DNA from: Saposhnikovia divaricata
Taxonomy: Eukaryota; Streptophyta; Magnoliopsida; Apiales; Apiaceae
DNA: 64,000 nt
Assembly: GCA_036435485.1 (NCBI GenBank)
Contig: CM071600.1
Coordinates: forward strand, 58,463,546 to 58,527,545
Direction: 5' to 3'
Shown here: positions 36,132 to 46,199 of the stretch, in pieces
Numbering within the stretch: the stretch's first letter is position 1
Layout: each line of letters opens with the position of its first letter
Notes under the pieces: generated by a model
What the model saw: the letters and a program-made list of their open reading frames with translations, nothing else
Database searches by the model: none
Told to the model about the DNA's origin: nothing
Made by a program: the position numbers and the translations under genes

Positions 36132-36132
<1 letters not shown>
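35936..36132. mobile_element. (TA)n-flanked short MITE
   Basis: Imperfect inverted ends: gcctgagggtgacctcaggg at the left and ccctgaggttgtcctcaggc at the right, with aaccttag/acctgaggtt inside. It lies between a short TA tract (35926-35935) and a long one (36133-36181). Its centre has gccgctgcggggcccc, a GC-rich palindrome like the one in neighbouring (TA)n elements. Confidence 0.65.
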
Positions 36133-36186
<54 letters not shown>

Positions 36187-36257
36187 TTGTGTTCTAACAA
36201 CAAACATAGTACTGCTTGTTGCTCTTATGAATCAATGCTTCTTATCATTCTTAAATT

Positions 36258-36692
36258 ATAGTGCAAAATAAGGCTTAATACAGGTAAGAGCAAAATTAAT
36301 AAGCTAGGAGCAGAATTTGTTGTAAAGGGAGCATAATTCTAAAATAATAGTTCAGAATCAGGCTTAATAAAGGTAAGGGCAGAATTAATAAGCTAGTAGC
36401 ACAATTTGTTGTAAAGGGAGCAGAATTCTAAAATAATAGTGCAGAATTAAGCTTAATACTGGTAAGAGCAGAATTAATAAGCTATGAGCAGAATTTGTTG
36501 TAAAGGGGGCAGAATTCTAAAATAATAGTGCAGAATCAGGCTTGAAAAATTAATAAGCTAGGAGCAGAATTTGAGTTAAAGGGAGCAGAATTCTAAAATA
36601 ATAGTGCGGAATCAGGCTTAATTCTGGTAAGAGCAGAATTAATAAGTTAGGAGCAGAATTGAGTTAAAAGGAGGAGAATTCTAAAATTATGA
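36258..36692. repeat. ~89-bp tandem repeat, five units
   Basis: Units begin at 36258, 36348, 36437, 36526 and 36602; the fourth is short by about 13 bases. Each carries tagtgcagaatcaggcttaa, gtaagagcagaattaataag and agcagaatttg. The array directly follows the 3' end of the transposase pseudogene, the place of subterminal repeats in Harbinger-type elements. Confidence 0.85.
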
Positions 36693-36714
36693 AAAGAAAT
36701 TACATAACAAACAT

Positions 36715-37997
36715 TTAATTCATGTCACCACCATGAATCTGCCAAAGATGCTCTACAAGATCATTTTGCAACTGAACATGAGCTTGTTTGTCTCGAATCT
36801 GCTGGTGCACTTGTATGAATTCTCTAAGGGTACTTGGATGACGTGGTTCTCTTTCAGTTGATTCAGCATTTGTATCAAACTATTCTTCTTCCGTATGTAA
36901 TTCCCTTTCATCCTCAATGATCATATTATGTAATATAATGCAGGCTGTCATAATATATTTTATTGTGCCCACATCCCAAAATCGCGAAGGTCCGCGAATC
37001 ATTGCAAACCGAGATTGTAACACTCCAAATTCTCTCTCAACATCTTTCTAACAGATTCTTGTGCATTTGCAAAATACTTTCTTTTGTTACCTTGAGGTTT
37101 TGAAATAGTTTTGACAAAAGTTGGCCATGAAGGATATATACCATCAGCAAGATAATATCCCATGTTATATTCATGCCCGTTGATGGTATACCTCACTTCA
37201 GCTCCATGACCTTTTGCCAATTCTTCAAGAAAATGAGATCGATCTAATACATTAATATCAGTTAACGATCCTGGTAACCCAAAAAAAGAATGCTAAATCC
37301 ACAAGTCTTTTGAAGTTATTGCTTCTAATATAATAGTTGGTTCATGAACATGAACTGTATACATACCTTGCCAACCAGTTAGATAATTCTTCCACTTTCA
37401 GTGCATACAGTCAATACTCCCCAACATTCCAGGAAAGCCTCGTTGTTCGTTTTCTGCTAACAATCTAGCCACATCTTCTTCATTTGGTCATCTTAAATAT
37501 TCAGCATCGAAGACTTCAACGATTGTTTTAACAAATCTTCATAGATTCTCTATTGTTGTACTCTCACCAATTCGAACGTAATCATCAACAGCATGCCATT
37601 CCCTATGCAAGCATCCTAAGTGCAGCTGTCACTTTCTGGAGTGATGATAGTCCACGCATTCCCACAGGATCAGTTCGTTGAGTAAAATAATTGTCATAAG
37701 CTGTAACCGCTTCTTCAATTCTTAAAAACAATGATTTACGCATTCGAAATCTTCGACGAAACTGTGTATCTGTGTATGTCGTGTATTAGAAAAATAATCA
37801 CGATACAATCTAGCATGACCTTCTTCTCTATTCCGATCAATTACACGATGATTCATTGTAGGACCACCGTGATGCGATTCAGAATTCACTCTTTATTGGC
37901 GATGATGAAGGTAAGCAGCACTCATTCTCATTCTTGCTTCATGCTCCTCTTCTTCAGCTTGCATAATATCAAGAATCATTCGTGTGATGTTTTCCAT
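36715..37997 (-). pseudogene. PIF/Harbinger transposase (HARBI1-like, DDE_4 type), broken
   Basis: On the minus strand the frame runs from ATG at 37997 to TAA at 36715, about 425 codons, usual for plant Harbinger nucleases. Conserved blocks appear in order: GSIDCMHWKWKN (first catalytic Asp, about 37400), HVHEPTIILEAI, GLPGSLTDINVLDRS (second Asp, about 37255), the longest intact stretch with YYLADGIYPSWPTF (about 37150), and in another frame VLQSRFAMIRGPSRFW and ACIILHNMIIEDE. Stops occur at several places, and a one-base loss near 37045-37050 shifts the frame just where the third catalytic acidic residue is expected. The family cuts and pastes DNA with a TTA/TAA target. Confidence 0.82.
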
Positions 37998-38093
37998 TAC
38001 AAATGAGTATTTTAGAAGTGTGAATAAATTTGAATTTGCCTACAGTTCATGTTTAGTTCAGTTCTGAATTTCGTTATTTATAACCATAAAAAT

Positions 38094-38180
38094 ATGACTG
38101 TTGGAATATAGCTATTGGAATATGACCATTTGGAATATAGCTGTTGAATCATGATCGTTGGAATATAGCCGTTGGAATTT
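38094..38180. repeat. Short subterminal repeats, gttggaatatagc units
   Basis: About five copies of a 16-17-base word around ttggaatatagctg and ttggaatatgacc, just upstream of the transposase start on the minus strand. Confidence 0.7.
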
Positions 38181-38340
38181 GAAAATAATAATAAAATACT
38201 GGCTAACCATTAAACAATATGATTTAAGGCTTGACCGAAGGTCTCTCATTTTTAAGTTAATTAGACTTTCTATTTTGGGCTTTACTTCAAATTCAGTCAT
38301 ATATAAAAAATATATATATCAAATGAACAAATGGAAACAA

Positions 38341-38645
38341 AATTAAAATAAAAACTAGAAACTAATCTTAGCCCTTAGATCAATCTAATCTAATGGTCCC
38401 GATAGGGGCACCACACATAAATCCAATACACCCTAACATACACAATTCCACCTAATCCCTTCCGTTTTTAATTTAATTTTTTCCGTCAATCGGTGAGTTA
38501 TTTTTGAAATCTGACTTCATTGTATTTTTTTCCATCTCCCAATGATTAGTTTGCATACCATATGTGTCATATTTCGACGCGATTTAATTTTTTTTTATTT
38601 AGTCTCTAGCCTAAGAGTGGTTTCTATTAGAATAAGACTTTTATA
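38341..38645. mobile_element. Diverged relative of the (TA)n-flanked MITE
   Basis: The left end has aactagaaactaatcttag followed by aatggtcccgataggggcacc; the right end has tagtctctagcctaagagtgg and tttctattagaa, leading into a TA tract. Both match the ends of the elements at 39120 and 39553 at lower similarity. Confidence 0.6.
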
Positions 38646-38811
38646 TATATATAATTTAATAAATTACATTTTATATATAATTTAATAAATTACATTTTAT
38701 ATGTCCTAACTTTAAATTATGGATTGATCACAATCGATTATACCGTTTCTTCACAAAATATCTCTTTTAATGAATATATTGACAAATATAATATAAAATT
38801 ATTGCAATGAT

Positions 38812-38817
<6 letters not shown>

Positions 38818-38861
<44 letters not shown>
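38818..38861. repeat. (TA)n microsatellite
   Basis: About 44 bases of TA before the element at 38862. Confidence 0.9.
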
Positions 38862-38864
<3 letters not shown>

Positions 38865-39060
38865 TAATGATCATATAGTTAGCTATAGGAGAATTTTCTA
38901 TAATTAACCACTGAAATAAAGACACATAACATACTTTACTAAATAAAAAGACATATCATTAATACCCCTACGGGGCCATTATAAATAAAAGGTAAGAATC
39001 ATATGATTTTAAAGGTTAATTTTAAAAAATTCTCCTAAAATTAATCGTAGGAACATTTTT

Positions 39061-39064
<4 letters not shown>
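38862..39064. mobile_element. (TA)n-flanked short MITE
   Basis: It begins ggctaatgatcatatagtta and ends ttaatcgtaggaacatttttc, with inner inverted pieces (taggagaattttctataatt against ttttaaaaaattctcctaaa). TA tracts of 44 and about 55 bases flank it. The middle holds tacccctacggggcca, a GC-rich palindrome in otherwise AT-rich sequence. Confidence 0.6.

Positions 39065-39119
<55 letters not shown>
39065..39119. repeat. (TA)n microsatellite
   Basis: About 55 bases of TA between two MITEs. Confidence 0.92.
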
Positions 39120-39121
<2 letters not shown>

Positions 39122-39501
39122 TAGCGTTCAAATAGAAACCAACCTTAGAATAGAAACTAGAAACCTCCACTAAATAAATTATATTTCATTTATTTTAATG
39201 GCCCCGCTAGGGGCACCTTCACAAAAAACGTTTAAAATTCTTGGCTCTATTCAACAAAAATATAAAAAAAATAAAAAAATATAAAAAAAAAGGTACTGTT
39301 CATGTGCCACGTCATCACGTGAACAGTAACTTTTTTTTAAAATTTTTTTTATTTTTTTATATTTTTGTTGAATAGAGACAATAATTTTAAACGTTTTTTG
39401 TATTGGAGTACCCCTAATTTGGTCATTAGATTAGCTTGAAATATTTAATTTAGGTTTAGTTTCTAGTTTCTATTCTAAGTTAGTTTCTATTAGAACAAGA
39501 T

Positions 39502-39503
<2 letters not shown>
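39120..39503 (+). mobile_element. (TA)n-flanked MITE A (left arm of giant inverted repeat)
   Basis: Ends are inverse (aatagaaactagaaacc / tagtttctattctaagtt). It carries ggccccgctaggggcacc (39212-39229) and a palindromic centre: tactgttca ... tgaacagta around ACGTCA (39309-39314) and CACGTG (39316-39321). The element at 39553-39931 is the same sequence inverted, with only a few differences. Confidence 0.8.

Positions 39504-39552
<49 letters not shown>
39504..39552. repeat. (TA)n microsatellite, loop of giant inverted repeat
   Basis: About 49 bases of TA separating the two inverted MITE copies. Confidence 0.92.
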
Positions 39553-39557
<5 letters not shown>

Positions 39558-39931
39558 CTTGTTCTAATAGAAACTAACTTAGAATAGAAACTAGAAACTA
39601 AACCTAAATTAAATATTTCAAGCTAATCTAATGACCAAATTAGGGGTACTCCAATACAAAAAACGTTTAAAATTATTGTCTCTATTCAACAAAAATATAA
39701 AAAAAATTACAAAAAAAGTTACTGTTCGCGTGATGACGTGGCACGTGAACAGTAACTTTTTTTTAAATTTTTTTTTATTTTTTTTTATATTTTTGTTGAA
39801 TAGAGCCAAGAATTTTAAACGTTTTTTGTGAAGGTGCCCCTAGCGGGACCATTAAAATAAATGAAATATAATTTATTTAGTGTAGGTTTCTAGTTTCTAT
39901 TCTAAGATTGGTTTCTATTTGAACGCTAGCC
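39553..39931 (-). mobile_element. (TA)n-flanked MITE B (right arm of giant inverted repeat)
   Basis: The reverse complement of this element matches 39120-39503 almost base for base, including gctagcgttcaaatagaaac at its outer end. TGACGT is at 39734-39739 and CACGTG at 39742-39747. Confidence 0.8.
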
Positions 39932-39943
39932 TATATATATATA

Positions 39944-40274
39944 GGTCATTGCTCCATACAGAACACTCTTATATAACAAACAACAAAGAACACCTTAGAT
40001 CTATTAGATCCTTTGGCCCCGCCAAGGGCACCCAATACAAAAAATTGTTATTTTTTTACCCTCTATCAAGTTTGCAAAAAAAAAAATGAAAATTACTGTT
40101 CACTGATGACGTCATCAATGAACAGTAAATTTTTAATTTGTTTTTTTTGCTGGTTTGCTAGAGGGTAAAAAAATAATAACTTTTTGTATTGGGTGCTATG
40201 ACGGAACTCTTAAATTATATTAGATATGAGGTGTTCTTTATTGTTTGTTATATAAGGTGTTTGCTATGGAGTGC

Positions 40275-40277
<3 letters not shown>
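39944..40277. mobile_element. (TA)n-flanked MITE C, with a TGACGTCA centre
   Basis: The ends are inverse (gctccatacagaacactct / aggtgtttgctatggagtgc). It carries ggccccgccaagggcaccc (40013-40031). The centre is a long palindrome, tactgttca-ctgatgacgtcatcaa-tgaacagta, with TGACGTCA at 40107-40114. TA tracts lie on both sides. It is a distinct family from A/B with the same layout. Confidence 0.75.

Positions 40278-40345
<68 letters not shown>
40278..40345. repeat. (TA)n microsatellite
   Basis: About 68 bases of TA between MITE C and the Helitron-like element. Confidence 0.92.
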
Positions 40346-40346
<1 letters not shown>

Positions 40347-41211
40347 TATTATATAAAAGCCGAAACATTAAAAGTTTGGTTGGTTGGTTGGTTGGTCGGT
40401 CGATCGGTCGGTCGGTCGGTATGGTACCTGTTGATTTTACTTATTTACCCTTATTCAAATAAAATCCATCCTACTAACTAATCAATTTCCTTTTTCAGGT
40501 TAAACATATTATATTTTCTATTTTTCAATAACTAAATAATTTCCTTTTCATGTAAAATATAATATCTTTTATATTTTATCTAACTAAAATTTCTCCATTA
40601 TTAATCAATTTCCTTTTTCAAGTTAAACATATTATTTTTTCTATTTTTCAATAACCTGAAAATACAATATCTTTTACATTTTATCTAACTAAAATTTCTC
40701 CTTTTTTTAAAAACACTACAAACAATTTTGTTTAATAAAATAACATAATTACATTATAATTAATATTAACTAATCAATTACCTTTTCAGCCAAAACACGT
40801 TACCTTTTCTATTTTCTCTAAATAAAATCTCTCTTTTTCCAATTATATCATGGGCGGTTACCTTTTTCAGCCAATACACGTTACCTTTTTTCTTTTCTTT
40901 TACTAAAACCTCTATTTTTTCAATTATATCACGGGAGTTTCTATTTTATAAAAATAAAATAATAATATTATAATACTAATAATTAACCGATTACCTTTTT
41001 CAACCAAAATCTATCATCTTTTCTATATTTTCTAACTAAAATCCCTCTTTTTCTAAAATATCACAGATAGCATTTATATAATTATTATCAAATCATTTCA
41101 TATAAAAATTTAAACCTCCAGAATTCATGTTTAAAAAAAATTAATTTAAACTAATAAAAAATATTTATATAATATTAAAAAAATCCGTGCATCGCACGGG
41201 TTTTAAATTAG
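40344..41211 (+). mobile_element. Non-autonomous Helitron
   Basis: The start (ctattatataaaagccgaaa) is typical of plant Helitron 5' ends. The 3' end has a GC-rich hairpin (ccgtgc-atc-gcacgg, 41185-41199), then ttttaaattag and a T, matching the usual hairpin plus CTAG with the first base changed to T. It carries a GGTT/GGTC repeat (about 40376-40420) near the 5' end. No Rep/helicase coding sequence. Confidence 0.75.
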
Positions 41212-42197
41212 TACCATCTTAAAGTATATTTTATATAATCACTGCACAATTTATATCGCATTTCTCAATATATTTGTTAAATACAATATATTTTTTGACA
41301 AAAAAGGTACAAGGAGTTGTGATTAAATCGATAATTTGAAGTTGGGGAATTGAAAGTATCGGTGAACCGGCACGGCTCGCAGCCCGGCCGGCTCGCCACC
41401 TTATCATTTCTGGTTGGTAAAAAAAGTACTACTATATGATATAGACATTGCACATCTGCTGATAATTTAAATAACACAACTTTTATTATTATATAAATAT
41501 ATTCTATTTTTATAAGGTACCTGATTAGATATACTTACAGTCTTGCACTATTTGAGTTCCTTATTTTCCAAAATTTTGGCCCACTTATGCGTGTCACATG
41601 CTCCCTCTTATCTCAATTATTGACACTAATTTAATTAAATATTGTTATATAAATATTGTTTTTTTTTTTGATCAAATTATATAAATATTGTTGTTTTTTC
41701 TCATTTTTTAGAAGACAACTACTGTAAAAGAATTTAGTAAAAAAAAAAAACTACTGAAAGAATCCAACTCGTCACAAACCCGCCCAACTCGTCAGAAATC
41801 GCCAACTCGTTCAAACCGCTAGCTCACTCCAAACCGTCAACCTGCCCGCCAACTCGTCCATCAATCCGCCAACTCGTCCATCAATCGCCCACCAAACCGT
41901 CGTACCGTGTACGATTCAAGTAGTCACAATTCCGACACGTCACCCCATACGTGCCATTCCGAACCGGTCCGTTTCAAACCCAATACGATCCTATCGGCAC
42001 ACCCGTCTAACCACCTCTACTTGTGAAAACGTAAATATGAAATTTTTATAAACAGTATCCCATACTCGTGAAAAACTACATATGTAAGTTCTACCAACAC
42101 AAAAGTGGGTATTCCTGATATTTTATTGAATTACTTCCAATTTAGATTGAATTGTGACTCTTTCTATTACAACTTATTTTTTTCAAGTGTTTAATTG
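41212..42197. other. Intergenic; hAT-like fragment and C-rich repeats
   Basis: No gene. 41740-41900 holds repeated ccaactcgtc words in C-rich sequence, and 41345-41400 is a short GC-rich island. The stretch ending 42019 reads, inverted, tagaggtggttagacgggtg, a plant hAT-type terminus, so 41750-42019 may be one end of a hAT-like element. The rest is AT-rich and unassigned. Confidence 0.45.
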
Positions 42198-42287
42198 TAT
42201 CATTTTTGTGCGTTAAGCTATCCGTAACTCATCTTTTATACTGTTAAGCTATTTGGTGGAACCGTTTTCACGAAAATACTTGGTTGG

Positions 42288-42508
42288 AATGATGTTTGGG
42301 AAACTTATTTTCCAGAATAAGTCAACTTATTTTAAGTTGAAAGTTAAGATCACTAACTTTTCAACTTATTTTCCAACTTATTTTTGTAACTTATTGAATC
42401 TCAAACATACATTAAATACTTGTATAAAAAAAATTATCAAAATATTAAATTTTTACCCGAAAATAAGTTCATAAATTCTTAAAAAAAACTTAGCTAAACA
42501 CGCACTAA
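42288..42508. mobile_element. MITE-like insertion in copy 2 (hAT/Harbinger type unclear)
   Basis: Sequence absent from copy 1. It has loosely inverse ends (gatgtttgggaaacttattt against aaaaaaacttagctaaacacgc) and internal inverted ataagt/acttat words. Confidence 0.5.
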
Positions 42509-43071
42509 TTTAAGTAATTAAAATTTTTAGTAGAACTTCTATCAAAGATCGAGTGTGAATTTGTGATTAAAAAAAAAAGAAGTTTTAAGAATATGTGATC
42601 TAGGAAAAGAGGTACGAGAAACACGTGTTTTAAAAAAATTCGACGCAATGTAAAGTTTAGTTAATAATCTAATATTTCATCATCTTCAGACGTCACTTCA
42701 TGACAAGAGCCTAGTAGAAGTGAAACCAACGTCAGGCGTCAGCGGTCTTTAGAAAATGAAATAGTCAGGCAGAAAAATCAACTAAGCAGAACAAGACCTC
42801 TCCTGTCCCCAAAGAGAAATGAAAACAGCCGCTCTTTCTGTTGCTTCGACTCTCATTATAAATCACCCTTTCGTCCAATCTTCCATGCATGCCTGCTCTG
42901 CTCTTTTTTACTTGTTCATAAATTGCAATTCTCTTTCATTTCATTCTCAACTTCTTCATTTTCTCCAAATTATTAAAAAGAGAGAGAGTTAGCTTATCTT
43001 TCCAACATTCGATACTACATCCTTTTATTTTTCTCTAGCAATCCAAACCGATATAAATCCCTACTAAAAAA

Positions 43072-43542
43072 ATGAGCGATTCAGTATCAGCATCAAACGG
43101 TAAACTAGAAGAATCCGCGACGCTTCAGTTATCAGGGATAATCATTTTAGTAGTTATAATGCTCCTGTTCATATTAGTATTACTTGTGACCATTTTTCGC
43201 CTTTACTACATAAGACACCACTTCTGGAACCCTCCCAGCACGGGACACTCCACAGGCTCCGATTTGCCAACCGATCTCTCGATTCTCAGATCAATCAAAG
43301 TCATACAATTCTCTGCAGCAGAAGCTCAAGTAGGTTTGGAATGCTCCGTTTGTCTCTCTCATGTATCAGAGGGAGAGAAGGCCAGATTTTTACCCAAGTG
43401 TAATCACGGGTTTCACATGCAATGCATTGACAACTGGTTTCACTCTCATTCTACTTGTCCCCTTTGTAGAAGCGTTGTCACGATTTCCCCAGATGACTTG
43501 GAGGCAGCTGCTGTTGATACTGGGGTTTCACCGGATTCGTAA
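43072..43542 (+). CDS. ATL-family RING-H2 protein, truncated duplicate
   Basis: A 156-residue open frame, closely similar to the protein at 2438-3100. The membrane span (about residues 22-42) and the whole RING-H2 finger (all eight ligands, ending CPLC) remain. Two changes matter. A 21-base deletion after LPT removes seven codons, including the G and L of the GLD motif. A C-to-T change turns the CAA codon after GVSPDS into TAA (43540-43542) and removes the last roughly 64 residues; beyond it there is a further shift and an in-frame TAG. It could still make a short membrane RING protein, or be a pseudogene. Its 3' UTR is split by a 13-kb insertion starting about 190 bases after the stop. Confidence 0.8.
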   Translation: MSDSVSASNGKLEESATLQLSGIIILVVIMLLFILVLLVTIFRLYYIRHHFWNPPSTGHSTGSDLPTDLSILRSIKVIQFSAAEAQVGLECSVCLSHVSEGEKARFLPKCNHGFHMQCIDNWFHSHSTCPLCRSVVTISPDDLEAAAVDTGVSPDS

Positions 43543-44630
43543 CCACCAAATGCGTCTTCCTCCAGTAGTCCCTCTTCCTCGGGTGTAACAAATGATGGCC
43601 TCATGGCCATTTAGCAATCGAAAAAACTATTTTACAGACTGCTGAAGAATATCAGAAGTCGCCTCCTGAGACCCCCACAGTTGCACTATATAGATCATTA
43701 AGCAGACTATTGAGCAGGAATGGCTAGGTAGTGTTGGAAAAACTTAGTATTTTTGAATAAGTTGTGGATCATTTTGAGACTCAGTTTGAATAATAACACT
43801 ATGTGTTGGTATTGTGTATTGGTTGGATGGTATTCTTTTCTACAAGAGAATAACACTATGTGTTAGTATTCTATATTGGTTGGATTGTATTCTTTGTGCG
43901 AAAGGATTTCAACGCATATTTACACGTTCAAAATAGTATACAATGATGTACACAAGATATACATGTTCTGATGGCTTTGTTCTTACGGAGTAGTATATTT
44001 TAATATGACCTTATTGATTGTTTTATTCATTCGTAATCATTGTAGTGCTTATGATATAACAAGGCATGACATGTACTTTTATTCATATATGTATTGTAGG
44101 AGGCATGTAACTCTATTAGAGCAAGTTCAACAATGTCCTAAATATTGTCCTAAATCAATATTTATTAATCCTTCCGTACGTCCCATCTATTTTTCTATAG
44201 TTTTTTTTTTCACTGTTTGGCACGCATTTTAAGATTCCTAAAAAGTATAATTTCATAATTTATTTTTAAAATTTTTTTTTTGTATAAAATTTAACATACC
44301 TATTTTTATAAAAAAAGAAAAGTTCAAAAATAAGTTATGGAACTATCCTTAAAATATGTGTCACGCCACCGTCGCCAATGATAATTATTGGCGGGGACTG
44401 AGGGAGAATTAGCTTAGCAATTAAGGCTTAGCCATCTGCTCGGAGTTATCACGGTTATTTGGCATAGCCACGATACTTGGATTTTTGAACATGAATTGAA
44501 ATAATATTATGTGCCAAGTTTGCTCTCGATACGAACATGGATAAATGATTGACAATTAAATTAGCATGTTGTTGTATTGGATATATGCAGGATTGTTTAT
44601 AGTTCATTAGTACCTGTAATCAGGGGCGGA

Positions 44631-44930
44631 ACTAAGGGGGGCTAGCCCAGGTGCTAGCTCGGGTCGAATCGGAAAAATTAAGTAAAAAATTTTTTAGCTC
44701 GGGGTAAATTTTTAAAATGACTATATATATTTTTTAATAGTCTAGGTTAAATTTTGAAATTTAGACTTTCAAGCCTTGGCCAAGCCAATAACTTCACACA
44801 ATCTCATCCAAATTCATAGAATAAGAGATTCACCACTTTATAAAGGTAGTTCTTTAATTATTTTTTCTTATTCTTATTGATATAAGTCAAGATGAAGCAA
44901 TGATTTCGAACTATATAAAAAAAAAATCGC
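44631..44930. mobile_element. hAT-like terminus fragment
   Basis: Begins caggggcggaactaaggggg, a common plant hAT-type end, followed by gctagc-rich sequence. No matching right end was found. A short GCGAAGC-type hairpin, inverted (cgcgcttcgcgc), lies just after at about 44931-44943. Confidence 0.4.
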
Positions 44931-45116
44931 GCTTCGCGCCGAATCCGAAGTACAAAATCTATTTTAATTAACATAATTACTTTAATTTTGTTTAGATTTT
45001 GAAACTAATTAAATAATTAATATAATTGGATTAATTTTTTTTAAAGATTGACCAGATTAAGGAATAATTATATATATTTAAATATTTAAGTAATTCTAAT
45101 ATTTATAATAAACTAA

Positions 45117-45353
45117 GGCAACATATATTTTGTGTTTCTATAGGATGATTACATGTTGCAGTAGCATGCTATTGTAACATATTTTTTGATGTTGCAGTAT
45201 GGATACATTATGTTACCTTAGACCCCTAATGCAACATCGAAAAAAGCAACATGGAATTTATGTTGCATTTGCCATTTCTTGAGCAATTGCAACATATTTT
45301 GATGCTATTGCAACATTGTTTATATGTTGCAGTAGCTTATTTATGGTGTAGTG
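45117..45353 (-). mobile_element. CACTA-type transposon end
   Basis: Read on the minus strand the end is CACTACACCATAAATAAGC, the CACTA signature. About ten TGCAACAT-type words in both directions lie within 45117-45335, as in the subterminal binding-site arrays of Spm/CACTA elements. The other terminus was not found. Confidence 0.65.
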
Positions 45354-45408
45354 CTACTTGGTGCGCAGTGGACAAATTATTATAGATTAAAAAGGTGTAT
45401 ATATGTTA

Positions 45409-45668
45409 CTCCATCTGTCCCAAAAAACTCTTACCATTTTCCTTGGACACGTTTACCAACGCACACTTTTAATCGTTAATATTTTTAATTTCGTATTAGG
45501 TTTAAATATAAAAACTTCACTGTATTAAAGTACTCATAAATACGAATCCAAGAAGATCACTCATGACTATATTTGGTCTTATAGATTAGACGTAAATTAG
45601 TAATTAATCTCATCTTATGAACAATCCCGATATATGAAACGAGAGAAGCATTATGAGACGGAGGAAGT
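45409..45668. mobile_element. Stowaway-like MITE
   Basis: Ends are ctccatctgtcccaaaa and its near inverse tgagacggaggaagt, matching the ctccctccgtccc terminus of Stowaway elements, with TA at the left flank. About 260 bases, no coding capacity. Confidence 0.7.
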
Positions 45669-46199
45669 GACATGGTTAATATATTAATTTTAGTCATTCT
45701 CTTTGTGCCACATCAATGTTGTCATGATTAATAAGAAATATGTTTTCATGTAATATTTGATACGATAGTGGAGTAGAACTGGAAATTAGTTAATATGTGA
45801 TTCACGTATATTTGTTAATTAAATTAGGCATACATGATCTGCGAGATATTTAATTTTGTATATATATGATATGCAGTGAAATTCATATAATTTTTGGAAT
45901 GCATTAATATAATTAACTATTTGTTTATTATTTACAGATGAGTTCAGTGAAAATAAAATCTGTGTATTTTTAATATGTTTAAAAAACCTAATGAGCCTGG
46001 TATTTAATGAGTACAGTTTAAAGGTCGGCATGAGATTTATATTTTTCCGATTGGATTCGTTCGTTCGGTTAAATTATATATTTTTATGTTGGTGTCGGTC
46101 TGCTGCGACAGTGACACATGAGCTTATTATGGTGATCCATGTGATACCTAATACGGCATTATGGTCAGCTCTATATGCTGAAATTTGGAGAAATCCAGA

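Larger units (their letters stand above)
35606..38340 (-). mobile_element. PIF/Harbinger-type DNA transposon, decayed
   Basis: The left end reads gagcatctccattgttcc after taa, matching common plant Harbinger termini with a TTA/TAA target. A transposase pseudogene lies on the minus strand, with repeat arrays on both sides (36258-36692 and 38094-38180). No inverse of the left end was found on the right; the element is probably cut off near 38340 by the next MITE. A (TA)n-flanked MITE sits inside at 35936-36132. Confidence 0.65.
42198..43731 (+). repeat. Segmental duplication, copy 2 (main part)
   Basis: Matches 1-3103 minus the copy-1 insertions. The last piece, from ggtagttaacatctcc to cctatact, is displaced to 56807-56875 by a 13-kb insertion. 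Copy 2 also lacks about 160 bases present in copy 1 (about 100-260). Confidence 0.85.

Noticed and set aside
36258..36692. CRISPR-like array
   Set aside because: Units are directly joined and vary as wholes, with no repeat-spacer pattern; this is a plant nuclear locus and the array is next to a Harbinger transposase.
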